Source of the DNA: Microbacteriaceae bacterium | Lineage (GTDB): Bacteria; Actinomycetota; Actinomycetes; Actinomycetales; Microbacteriaceae | Assembly: GCA_025463615.1 (NCBI GenBank) | Contig: JAODAU010000164.1 | Span: 1-5,667, forward strand | Length of the DNA stretch: 5,667 bases | Direction of reading: 5' to 3' | Shown: one piece after another, positions 1-4,804 of the stretch | Numbering within the stretch: the stretch's first letter is position 1 | Layout of the letters: each line of letters opens with the position of its first letter | The notes under the pieces: model-generated | The model's database searches: none | Seen by the model: the letters and a program-made list of their open reading frames with translations, nothing else | Told to the model about the DNA's origin: nothing | Translations under genes and position numbers: made by a program

Positions 1-3
1 CAT
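1..3 (-). CDS. Start codon of a leftward gene running off the window
   Basis: The minus strand reads ATG at 3..1, preceded by a perfect AGGAGG (15..10) with a six-base spacer. This is an ideal translation start, so a leftward gene almost certainly begins here. Nothing of its product is visible beyond the initiator Met. It is divergent from the FtsX-like permease. Because short palindromes lie between the two genes, a transcriptional regulator of the permease is one possibility, but that is inference from layout only. Confidence 0.7.
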
Positions 4-9
4 ATGACA

Positions 10-15
10 CCTCCT
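10..15 (-). promoter_or_regulatory. Ribosome binding site of the leftward gene
   Basis: On the minus strand this is AGGAGG, fully complementary to the 3' end of 16S rRNA, six bases before the ATG at 3..1. It is one of the strongest Shine-Dalgarno sequences in the window, and it is what identifies the truncated gene at the left edge. Confidence 0.75.
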
Positions 16-24
16 GGATTTTCT

Positions 25-32
25 ATACGTAT
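25..32. promoter_or_regulatory. AT-rich palindrome ATACGTAT, possible operator
   Basis: ATACGTAT is a perfect 8-base palindrome inside one of the few AT-rich stretches of this GC-rich window (about 18-45). It lies between the ribosome binding site of the leftward gene and a minus-strand -10-like TACGAT (45..40). A dimeric repressor binding here would overlap the 5' end of the leftward transcript. The palindrome is seen directly; its operator role is inferred. Confidence 0.25.
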
Positions 33-56
33 TAGGGCTATCGTACCTGTGCACCG

Positions 57-70
57 CCTCGAAAGCGAGG
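57..70. repeat. Small inverted repeat, 5-bp stem with 4-base loop
   Basis: CCTCG (57-61) and CGAGG (66-70) are perfectly complementary around the loop AAAG. A second small inverted repeat, CATCC-GAT-GGATG, follows at 80-92. Both lie midway between the two divergent starts. They may be operator half-sites or leader-RNA hairpins for the leftward gene. No T-tract follows on either strand, so an intrinsic terminator is unlikely. Confidence 0.3.
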
Positions 71-78
71 TCGTCGCG

Positions 79-129
79 TCATCCGATGGATGTACCAGGG
101 TTCCCTCTCGAGCCCGACGCGCTGAGCAT
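79..129 (-). CDS. Possible 16-aa upstream ORF of the leftward gene
   Basis: The minus strand has AGGAGG at 141..136, a six-base spacer, then ATG at 129..127. It opens a 16-codon ORF (MLSASGSRGNPGTSIG) ending in TGA at 81..79. The spacing equals that of the leftward gene at position 3, whose start lies 75 bases further on. This could be a regulatory leader peptide. Against it, no convincing minus-strand promoter is seen upstream of 141 (that would lie inside the permease gene), the peptide has no recognisable regulatory motif, and CCTCCT can occur by chance here. Low confidence. Confidence 0.2.
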   Translation of the reverse strand: MLSASGSRGNPGTSIG

Positions 130-140
130 ACCCACCCTCC

Positions 141-146
141 TAACGT
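141..146 (+). promoter_or_regulatory. Probable -10 element, leaderless start of the permease gene
   Basis: TAACGT fits the TAnnnT consensus and ends six bases before the ATG at 153, so transcription would begin at or next to the start codon. No Shine-Dalgarno sequence precedes this ATG, which agrees with a leaderless mRNA. No good -35 is visible at 17-18 bases upstream. The same arrangement occurs before three other genes in this window. Confidence 0.45.
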
Positions 147-152
147 GAAACC

Positions 153-1568
153 ATGACAACCGCCCTACCGCTCAACCGCCCAACTCGTGGGCTTCGCTTC
201 TCCGTGCGTGAGCATGCACCGAGCATCCTCGTGGCCGCCCTCAGCGCAGCCTTCGGTGCGGGCCTCGTGCAGGCGACCGCGTACCTCAGCGCACTCTTCG
301 GCACGGGCGCGGGAGCCGTGTCGGCGGCGATGACCGCCCTGGCGCTCGTGTTCGTCGGCATCTCGATCTATGTCGGTGCCGTCGTCATCTCCAACACCTT
401 CGCGACCATCGTCACGGCACGCACCCGGTCGCTCGCCCTGCAACGACTCCTCGGCTCAGACGCGGCACGGCTTCGTCGCGGCGTGAGTCGCGAGGGCCTC
501 CTCGTCGGCGTCATCGGTGCGGCACTCGGCTCGCTGATCGGTGTCGGCCTCGCCACGACGCTGCTCGCCATCGGACGCGCCACGGATGTGATGCCCGCCG
601 GTGATTACCCGCTGCTCACGCCGACGCTCCTGCTCCCGATCGTCGCGGTCATCGTCACCACCTGGGCCGCGTCGCGCGTCGGCTCCCGCCAGGTGCTCCG
701 CGTGTCGCCGGCGCAGGCGATCGACACGGCCGGAGTGGATATCGCCGAGCCGCACCGGTCACGGGTCGCTCGGGCGGTGATCGCGGCGCTGCTCGCCGCC
801 ATCGGGGTGAGCCTGCTCGCATTGGGCGTCGTCGTGGGCTTCGTGACCCCTTTCGGCATGGTCATCGCCATGTTCGGCGGATTCATCTCGTTCGCCGGGG
901 TGCTGGTGGGGGCGCACCACATAATGCCCGCGCAACTGAACCTGGTCGGCAAGACCCTGGGCCGCAGCGTGCCCGCACGGATGGCGGCCGCAAACGCACT
1001 GCGCTACCCGGGTCGCAGCACGCGCACCACGATCGGACTCGTCATCGGGGTCACTCTCATCACCACCTTCACGGTGGCCGGGTCGACGTACCGCGACATG
1101 GCTCGCGGGGCCGCATCCACGGTCCAGCAACGACAGACCATCGACCAGGTCCTCGCCATCACCATCGGTGTCATGGCCGCACTCATCGGCTTCTCCGCTG
1201 TGATCGCCGCCGTCGGGATGGTCAACAACCTCTCCCTCAGCGTGCTGCAGCGCACGAAGGAGATCGGTCTGCTGCGCGCGCTCGGCCTCACCGGCGGTCA
1301 GGTGCGAACGATGATCCTCGCCGAGAGCGTGCAGATGAGCGTCACCGCCACCGGACTCGGTCTCGCGCTCGGCATCCTCTACGGCTGGGCCGGCGCCCAG
1401 TCGATGTTGTCCTCTGTCGTGAAGTCGTCGCTCGTTCTCCCGAGCGTCCCATGGCAGCTTCTCGCTGCCGTGATCCTCGGCGCAGTGGCCCTGGCTGCGG
1501 TGTCGTCGCTCGCCCCGTCGCGCCGAGCCACCCGCATCCCGCCTGTCACGGCACTGGCGGTGCAATAG
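153..1568 (+). CDS. FtsX-like (MacB-type) ABC transporter permease
   Basis: This is a 471-aa integral membrane protein, the permease part of an ABC exporter or mechanotransmission system. About ten hydrophobic segments are visible (roughly residues 24-48, 60-88, 114-142, 156-174, 206-230, 234-256, 293-311, 335-358, 393-416 and 434-456). Two FtsX-type domains are recognisable, near 62-195 and 335-468. The second carries the typical cytoplasmic stretch LQRTKEIGLLRALGLTGGQV (365-384) and the closing SRRATRIPPVTALA. The loop between segments 7 and 8 is only about 22 residues, so the large extracellular domain of MacB or BceB is absent. The start is fixed: ATG 153 is the first start after an in-frame TAA at 141-143. 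No ATPase gene is present; one must lie outside the window or be shared. The substrate cannot be told. The next gene follows after 2 bases. Confidence 0.9.
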   Translation: MTTALPLNRPTRGLRFSVREHAPSILVAALSAAFGAGLVQATAYLSALFGTGAGAVSAAMTALALVFVGISIYVGAVVISNTFATIVTARTRSLALQRLLGSDAARLRRGVSREGLLVGVIGAALGSLIGVGLATTLLAIGRATDVMPAGDYPLLTPTLLLPIVAVIVTTWAASRVGSRQVLRVSPAQAIDTAGVDIAEPHRSRVARAVIAALLAAIGVSLLALGVVVGFVTPFGMVIAMFGGFISFAGVLVGAHHIMPAQLNLVGKTLGRSVPARMAAANALRYPGRSTRTTIGLVIGVTLITTFTVAGSTYRDMARGAASTVQQRQTIDQVLAITIGVMAALIGFSAVIAAVGMVNNLSLSVLQRTKEIGLLRALGLTGGQVRTMILAESVQMSVTATGLGLALGILYGWAGAQSMLSSVVKSSLVLPSVPWQLLAAVILGAVALAAVSSLAPSRRATRIPPVTALAVQ

Positions 1569-1570
1569 AC

Positions 1571-1930
1571 ATGACCGGCTACACGCAGCCCGACACCATC
1601 GTCATCACCGTCGATCCGGCGGAGTCAACGGTGACCCCACCGAACCGCCGGATCAGAGCCCGCGCGTGGCTTTCCCGGCACCGTCGCTTGCAGCTCGCCT
1701 ACCGCATCGCGATTGCTGTGGTCGGGTCGATCGTCACCGTCATCGGAGTCCTGCTGGTCCCGCTGCCCGGACCGGGCTGGCTCATCGTCTTCGCGGGCCT
1801 CTGGATCCTCGGCGCCGAGTTCGCGGCCGCCCGCGCGGTCACCCGCGTGCTGAAGCGCATGCTCCGCGCCATCGGCGCGCGGATAGCCAGATGGCGGGCG
1901 GCCCGCCGGGAGCGACGGTCGAACCCGTGA
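1571..1930 (+). CDS. PGPGW-motif small membrane protein (TIGR02611-like)
   Basis: This 119-aa protein carries the hallmark PLPGPGW at residues 64-70, as in the PGPGW/TIGR02611 family of actinobacterial membrane proteins, whose function is unknown. A polar N-terminus of about 40 residues leads to two hydrophobic segments (about 44-62 and 70-86) joined by the PGPGW turn. The tail (about 91-117) is strongly basic and rich in Arg, so probably cytoplasmic. ATG 1571 is chosen because it lies two bases after the permease stop and gives the usual family length. The open frame extends upstream to 1451, but that part is antilogous to the permease coding sequence and does not look like protein. No strong Shine-Dalgarno is visible, so translation is probably coupled to the permease. 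The pair forms an operon. Confidence 0.85.
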   Translation: MTGYTQPDTIVITVDPAESTVTPPNRRIRARAWLSRHRRLQLAYRIAIAVVGSIVTVIGVLLVPLPGPGWLIVFAGLWILGAEFAAARAVTRVLKRMLRAIGARIARWRAARRERRSNP

Positions 1931-2072
1931 GCGCTCCGATCGCTCCCGGCGCGGTGCCGAGGTCGTGGTACACCGCGAGGGAGCTGGATCGGGCATCCCG
2001 CGGCGCGTAGCTGCACGTGATGCCGAGCGGCAGGACGCTCAACGTCTCGATAGTGCGTGCGTTCGCGATTGT
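1923..2072 (-). pseudogene. Coding-like minus-strand segment, probable gene remnant
   Basis: Read on the minus strand, this stretch gives 50 residues including ETLSVLPLGITCSYAPRD and SLAVYHDLGTAPGAIGALTG. A hand count gives G+C of about 60%, 62% and 84% at codon positions 1, 2 and 3, the periodicity of a real high-GC gene. The SVLPLG-x-x-C-x-Y pattern recalls small actinobacterial membrane proteins that have such a motif after an N-terminal transmembrane helix; this is recollection, not a search. No hydrophobic helix precedes it. The frame stays open from 2249 to a stop ending at 1839, but it runs into sequence antisense to the PGPGW gene, and the coding character seems to fade at both ends. 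A remnant is the preferred reading. A short live gene starting at GTG 2078..2076 is the alternative. Confidence 0.35.
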
Positions 2073-2098
2073 GGGCACACCCGCCCGCGTGCTAGCTT
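2069..2098 (+). promoter_or_regulatory. Candidate promoter for the leader ORF and patatin-like gene
   Basis: TTGTGG (2069-2074) and TAGCTT (2093-2098) are separated by 18 bases and resemble -35 and -10 elements. Transcription would begin near 2105, giving about 30 bases of 5' UTR before the 19-codon leader ORF. A short direct repeat, GTGATC-GTGATC (2103-2114), lies at the predicted start of the RNA. The -35 is a weak match. Confidence 0.35.
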
Positions 2099-2135
2099 TC
2101 CCGTGATCGTGATCCGTCGACAGGAGGTGAGACCC

Positions 2136-2195
2136 ATGAACGCAGCATCCGTACTGGGCGCTCCCCCGCTGGGCATGATCGCGCGACTGAGGTAG
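2136..2195 (+). CDS. Putative 19-aa leader peptide upstream of patatin-like gene
   Basis: A perfect AGGAGG (2122-2127) with an eight-base spacer precedes ATG 2136. It opens MNAASVLGAPPLGMIARLR, which ends in TAG 2193-2195, 46 bases before the patatin-like ATG and in another frame. This Shine-Dalgarno is clearly stronger than that of the following gene (GAAAGG, 2228-2233). The peptide has no signal or membrane segment and is too short for a folded domain, so a regulatory leader is the natural reading. Two features resemble ribosome-arrest sequences: Ala-Pro-Pro (9-11) and a C-terminal Arg-Leu-Arg, the +X+ pattern known from macrolide-responsive leaders such as ErmDL. Its last codons lie inside the hairpin system described separately. 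Function is inferred. Confidence 0.45.
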   Translation: MNAASVLGAPPLGMIARLR

Positions 2196-2241
2196 TCGCA
2201 TCCGGGAGCGCCGCACAGGCAATTCGCGAAAGGCGACTCCC
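2157..2241 (+). promoter_or_regulatory. Alternative hairpins, possible translational attenuator
   Basis: Segment A, GGCGCTCCC (2157-2165), inside the leader ORF, is perfectly complementary to segment C, GGGAGCGCC (2204-2212). Nested between them, GCGACT (2183-2188) pairs perfectly with AGTCGC (2194-2199) around a five-base loop. Segment C can instead pair with segment D, GGCGACTCCC (2232-2241), giving nine base pairs and one bulged A. D contains the GG of the Shine-Dalgarno of the patatin-like gene and ends just before its ATG at 2242. AGTCGC can also pair with the GCGACT inside D. So A:C would leave the downstream start open and C:D would close it, with ribosome position on the leader deciding. 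Complementarities are seen directly; the switch is inferred. No known riboswitch class was recognised. Confidence 0.4.
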
Positions 2242-3141
2242 ATGAACACAACACCTTCTCACACACACACCCGCGCCCTCGTGCTCGCAGGGGCGGGAGC
2301 GGCCGGCAACGCCTGGCAGCTCGGGCTCATCGCCGGGCTGGCGGACGCCGGCGTCGATCTCACGGAGGCCGACCTCATCGTCGGCACCTCGGCGGGCTCC
2401 ACCGTCGCCGCGCAGGTCACCAGCGGCACTCGACCGGCCGAGCTGTACGCGGCCATTCTCGCGGCACCGCCCGCTCCCCCGGGCGCTCGGCCCGGTGCGC
2501 CCGGCGGACACGGGCCGATGAACGGCCCGAACTACCTGGACTGGTCGGACGAGATCATCGCGGCATCCGCGGACGCGCCAGACTTCCGCCGCAGGCTGGC
2601 CGCGGCCGCCCTCGAGCTGGATGCGGCGGCCGAGCCCGGCGAGAACCGCTGGCGTGACATCGTGGCGGCCCGGCTTCCCAGCCACGAATGGCCGGAGCAG
2701 CGCCTGCTCATCCCGGCCCTCGACGCCCTCACCGGCGAACCGGTCGTCTTCGACCGCGAGAGCGGCATCGACCTCGTGGATGCCGTCGCCGCGAGCACCT
2801 CGGCCCTGACGCCCTACCCGATCGGCGACCGCCGCTTTCTCAACGGTGGCTACCGCCGCAGTTCGAACACCGACCTCGCGGCCGGGTACGAGCGCGTGCT
2901 GGTACTCGAGCCGTTCGGGGGCAGGTCGCGGCATCCGGCCGAGTGGGGGCTGAACCTCGAGACGCAGGTCGAGGAACTGCGGGCGGCCGGCAGCGAGGTC
3001 GAGGTGGTGTTCCCGGACGCCGGCTCCGGCGACGTGTTCAACGCGAACGCGCTGGACCCGTCGACCCGGCTCCCCGCCGCGCGGGGTGGCTACGAGCAGG
3101 GTCAGGCGATGGCGAGTCGACTCAGCGAGTTCTGGGGCTGA
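2242..3141 (+). CDS. Patatin-like phospholipase family protein, catalytic Asp replaced
   Basis: This 299-aa protein has the patatin fold order. A glycine-rich N-terminal loop, ALVLAGAGAAGNAWQLG (12-28), is followed by the nucleophile elbow GTSAG with Ser50, then a region with LNGGYRRSSNTDLA (200-213) where the family normally has Asp-Gly-Gly/Ala. Patatin-like enzymes hydrolyse acyl esters with a Ser-Asp dyad. Here the dyad Asp position is Asn201 (codon AAC 2842-2844), and the oxyanion loop reads AGAG rather than the usual GGGG/GGGxxG, so activity may be reduced or lost. A Pro/Gly/Ala-rich stretch (about 75-93) probably forms a flexible loop. No signal peptide or membrane helix is evident, so the protein is likely cytoplasmic. 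The start has a modest GAAAGG eight bases upstream. The gene end overlaps the convergent MmcQ/YjbR gene by 20 bases. Family assignment is firm; activity is not. Confidence 0.85.
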   Translation: MNTTPSHTHTRALVLAGAGAAGNAWQLGLIAGLADAGVDLTEADLIVGTSAGSTVAAQVTSGTRPAELYAAILAAPPAPPGARPGAPGGHGPMNGPNYLDWSDEIIAASADAPDFRRRLAAAALELDAAAEPGENRWRDIVAARLPSHEWPEQRLLIPALDALTGEPVVFDRESGIDLVDAVAASTSALTPYPIGDRRFLNGGYRRSSNTDLAAGYERVLVLEPFGGRSRHPAEWGLNLETQVEELRAAGSEVEVVFPDAGSGDVFNANALDPSTRLPAARGGYEQGQAMASRLSEFWG

Positions 3142-3556
3142 GGCGCCCTAGCGCGCCGAAGTACTCCGCAACCAGCTTCTTCGGCGCCTTGCACGCCCAC
3201 GCCTCGATGATCACCTCGGCCAGCTGGTCGCGCTCCAGTTCGCCCAGCCGCGACTGCTGCACGAGCACCGCGTTGTAACCGCTGAAATGATCGATCGTGA
3301 AGAACGGGGTGGCGGGATCCTGCACCAGGGCGTTCTTGGCATCCTCACTGGGCACCGAGATCACCAGCAGGTCGTCGAACAGCTCCCCCGTCGCCGGGTC
3401 GATCGCGGTCTTGTGCGGGGCCCGATGGAGCACGAAACCTTTGCCCTTGTCACCCCGCGGCACCTTGTAGGTGGGCCGGTCGCCCCACGAGATCCCGAGC
3501 TCGACCTCGGGCAGCGAGAGGCAGATCTCGTCGACATCCGCCGGTGTTGCTCTCAT
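3122..3556 (-). CDS. MmcQ/YjbR family protein
   Basis: This 144-aa protein matches the MmcQ/YjbR (CyaY-like fold) family in length and pattern. It begins ADVDEICLSLPEVELGISWG (6-25), continues with PTYKVP and a basic GDKGKGFVLHR segment (35-45), then VISVPSEDAKNALVQDP, and FFTIDHFSGYNAVLVQQSRL (85-104) before a C-terminal helix pair. Members are often annotated as DNA-binding, but biochemical roles are poorly established. ATG 3556..3554 is chosen because it gives the usual family start and because a TAnnnT -10 lies six bases upstream. The open frame continues further upstream as an artefact of GC richness. The gene is convergent with, and overlaps by 20 bases, the patatin-like gene, and is divergent from the desaturase. 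Confidence 0.85.
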   Translation of the reverse strand: MRATPADVDEICLSLPEVELGISWGDRPTYKVPRGDKGKGFVLHRAPHKTAIDPATGELFDDLLVISVPSEDAKNALVQDPATPFFTIDHFSGYNAVLVQQSRLGELERDQLAEVIIEAWACKAPKKLVAEYFGALGRLSPRTR

Positions 3557-3562
3557 GGCGCG

Positions 3563-3568
3563 AGGGTA
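3563..3568 (-). promoter_or_regulatory. Probable -10 element, leaderless start of MmcQ/YjbR gene
   Basis: On the minus strand TACCCT (3568..3563) is followed by six bases and the ATG at 3556. There is no Shine-Dalgarno, so a leaderless transcript is likely. A TTGCCG lies about 15 bases further upstream as a possible, closely spaced -35. Confidence 0.5.
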
Positions 3569-3642
3569 ACACCGGCCGGGCACCGGCAAAAGGGATGCTG
3601 ACCGTCGCCTTGGAATGCGGCAGCCTCCCACGCGCACGGGGC

Positions 3643-3648
3643 TACCCT
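3643..3648 (+). promoter_or_regulatory. Candidate -10 element of the desaturase gene
   Basis: TACCCT, the same hexamer as the divergent MmcQ/YjbR -10, would start transcription near 3655 and give a 5' UTR of about 55 bases that includes the desaturase Shine-Dalgarno. No good -35 lies at the usual distance. Apart from the two -10 candidates and small palindromes such as CCGGCCGG (3572-3579), nothing else is seen in the 153-base divergent gap. Confidence 0.35.
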
Positions 3649-3697
3649 TCGAAGCAGGCAGCTCAGGACCTCGGTCGCCACTCACCACAGGCGAGCG

Positions 3698-3703
3698 AGG
3701 GAG
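3698..3703 (+). promoter_or_regulatory. Ribosome binding site of the desaturase gene
   Basis: AGGGAG, six bases before ATG 3710, is a good Shine-Dalgarno. It supports this start over the internal ATG at 3797 and contrasts with the apparently leaderless neighbours. Confidence 0.6.
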
Positions 3704-3709
3704 AGACCG

Positions 3710-4804
3710 ATGACCAGCCTGACCCCTTCGGTGACGTTCACGAAGACCAGGCCCGGCGGCGACCGCGGCAGCCCGACGAGCGAATACTCCGGGATGCTGA
3801 AGACCGTTCGCGAGGCCGGCCTGCTTCGCCGCCGTCCCGGCTTCTACGCCGCCGTGTTCGCCGGGGTGCTCGCGGCCCTCCTCGCCGCGATCGCGGGCAT
3901 GCTGCTGCTCGGTGACTCCTGGTTCCAGCTCATCATCGCCGGGGCGCTTGGCCTCATTTTCACCCAGTTCGCGTTCCTCGCACACGAGGCGGCGCACCGG
4001 CAGATCTTCGCGTCGAACCGCGCGAACGAGGTGGCCGCGCGCTTCATCGGCAACTTCCTCGTCGGCATGAGCTACTCGTGGTGGATGAACAAGCACAGCC
4101 GCCACCACGCCAACCCGAACGCGGTCGGCAAGGACCCGGACATCGCGATCGGCGTGCTCGCCTTCACCGAGGAGGATGCCGCGCGCTCCGACCGGGGAAT
4201 CAAGGCCTGGTTCATGCACCGGCAGGGCTACCTGTTCTTCCCGATCCTGCTGCTGGAGGGCATCGACCTGCACCTCACCGGATTCCGCAGCGTGTTCGGG
4301 CGCGGGAAGGTCGACCGGCGCGCGATCGAGATCTCCAGCCTGCTGCTGCGCTTCGCCATCTACCTCACCGCGGTGTTCCTGTTGTTCCCTCCCGGCATGG
4401 CGTTCGCGTTCCTCGGCGTGCAGCTGGCCGTCTTCGGCGTCTACATGGGCTCGTCGTTCGCGCCGAACCACAAGGGCATGCCCATCGTGATGGAGGGTGC
4501 GCGGATCGACTTCCTGCGTCGGCAGGTGCTCACCTCCCGCAACATCCGCGGCGGCTGGTACATGGACGTGCTGATGGGTGGACTCAACCACCAGGTCGAG
4601 CACCACCTCTTCCCCAACATGCCCCGACCGCACCTCAAGCAGGCGCGCCTGATCGCCAAGGACTACTGCGACGGGCACGGGATCCCGTATACGGAGACCT
4701 CGCTCGTGGAGTCGTACGCCACCGTCGTGCGCTACCTCAACACGGTCGGGATCGTCGCCGGGCGCGATCCGTTCGACTGCCCCGCGGCCGCGCGTCTGCG
4801 CTAG
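3710..4804 (+). CDS. Membrane fatty acid desaturase (acyl-CoA/acyl-lipid type)
   Basis: This 364-aa membrane-bound di-iron desaturase would introduce a double bond into an acyl chain using oxygen and an electron donor. All three histidine boxes are intact: HEAAH (92-96), HSRHH (129-133, within NKHSRHHANPN) and HQVEHH (294-299). The extra NH at 253-254 often supplies a further ligand. Hydrophobic segments lie near 46-67, 72-91, 112-124, 174-184, 210-227 and 230-250, placing the active site on the cytoplasmic face. Length and the HQVEHH third box fit bacterial front-end or linoleoyl-CoA-like desaturases; the position of the double bond cannot be told. The N-terminal 40 residues are polar and begin at an ATG with a good ribosome binding site. 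No ferredoxin or reductase gene is adjacent. The stop codon TAG (4802-4804) interlocks with that of the convergent HAD gene. Confidence 0.92.
   Translation: MTSLTPSVTFTKTRPGGDRGSPTSEYSGMLKTVREAGLLRRRPGFYAAVFAGVLAALLAAIAGMLLLGDSWFQLIIAGALGLIFTQFAFLAHEAAHRQIFASNRANEVAARFIGNFLVGMSYSWWMNKHSRHHANPNAVGKDPDIAIGVLAFTEEDAARSDRGIKAWFMHRQGYLFFPILLLEGIDLHLTGFRSVFGRGKVDRRAIEISSLLLRFAIYLTAVFLLFPPGMAFAFLGVQLAVFGVYMGSSFAPNHKGMPIVMEGARIDFLRRQVLTSRNIRGGWYMDVLMGGLNHQVEHHLFPNMPRPHLKQARLIAKDYCDGHGIPYTETSLVESYATVVRYLNTVGIVAGRDPFDCPAAARLR

Noticed and set aside
759..1565. Minus-strand open frame of 268 codons inside the permease gene
   Set aside because: It is a His/Arg/Gly/Asp-rich shadow of the permease with no hydrophobic or domain pattern.
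1929..1945. GAGCG/CGCTC hairpin after the PGPGW gene as a terminator
   Set aside because: The stem is only five base pairs and there is no T-tract, so it is not a convincing intrinsic terminator.
1965..2135. Longer form of the leader ORF starting at ATG 1965
   Set aside because: The upstream part does not read like protein and overlaps the coding-like minus-strand segment; the perfect AGGAGG places the start at 2136.
2242..2280. Fusion or programmed frameshift between the leader ORF and the patatin-like gene
   Set aside because: The frames differ, no slippery sequence is seen, and the patatin-like gene has its own ATG and Shine-Dalgarno with a normal family N-terminus.
3142..3157. GC hairpin at the patatin/MmcQ junction as a bidirectional terminator
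   Set aside because: The five-base-pair stem lacks T-runs on both sides, and such stems are frequent by chance at this G+C.
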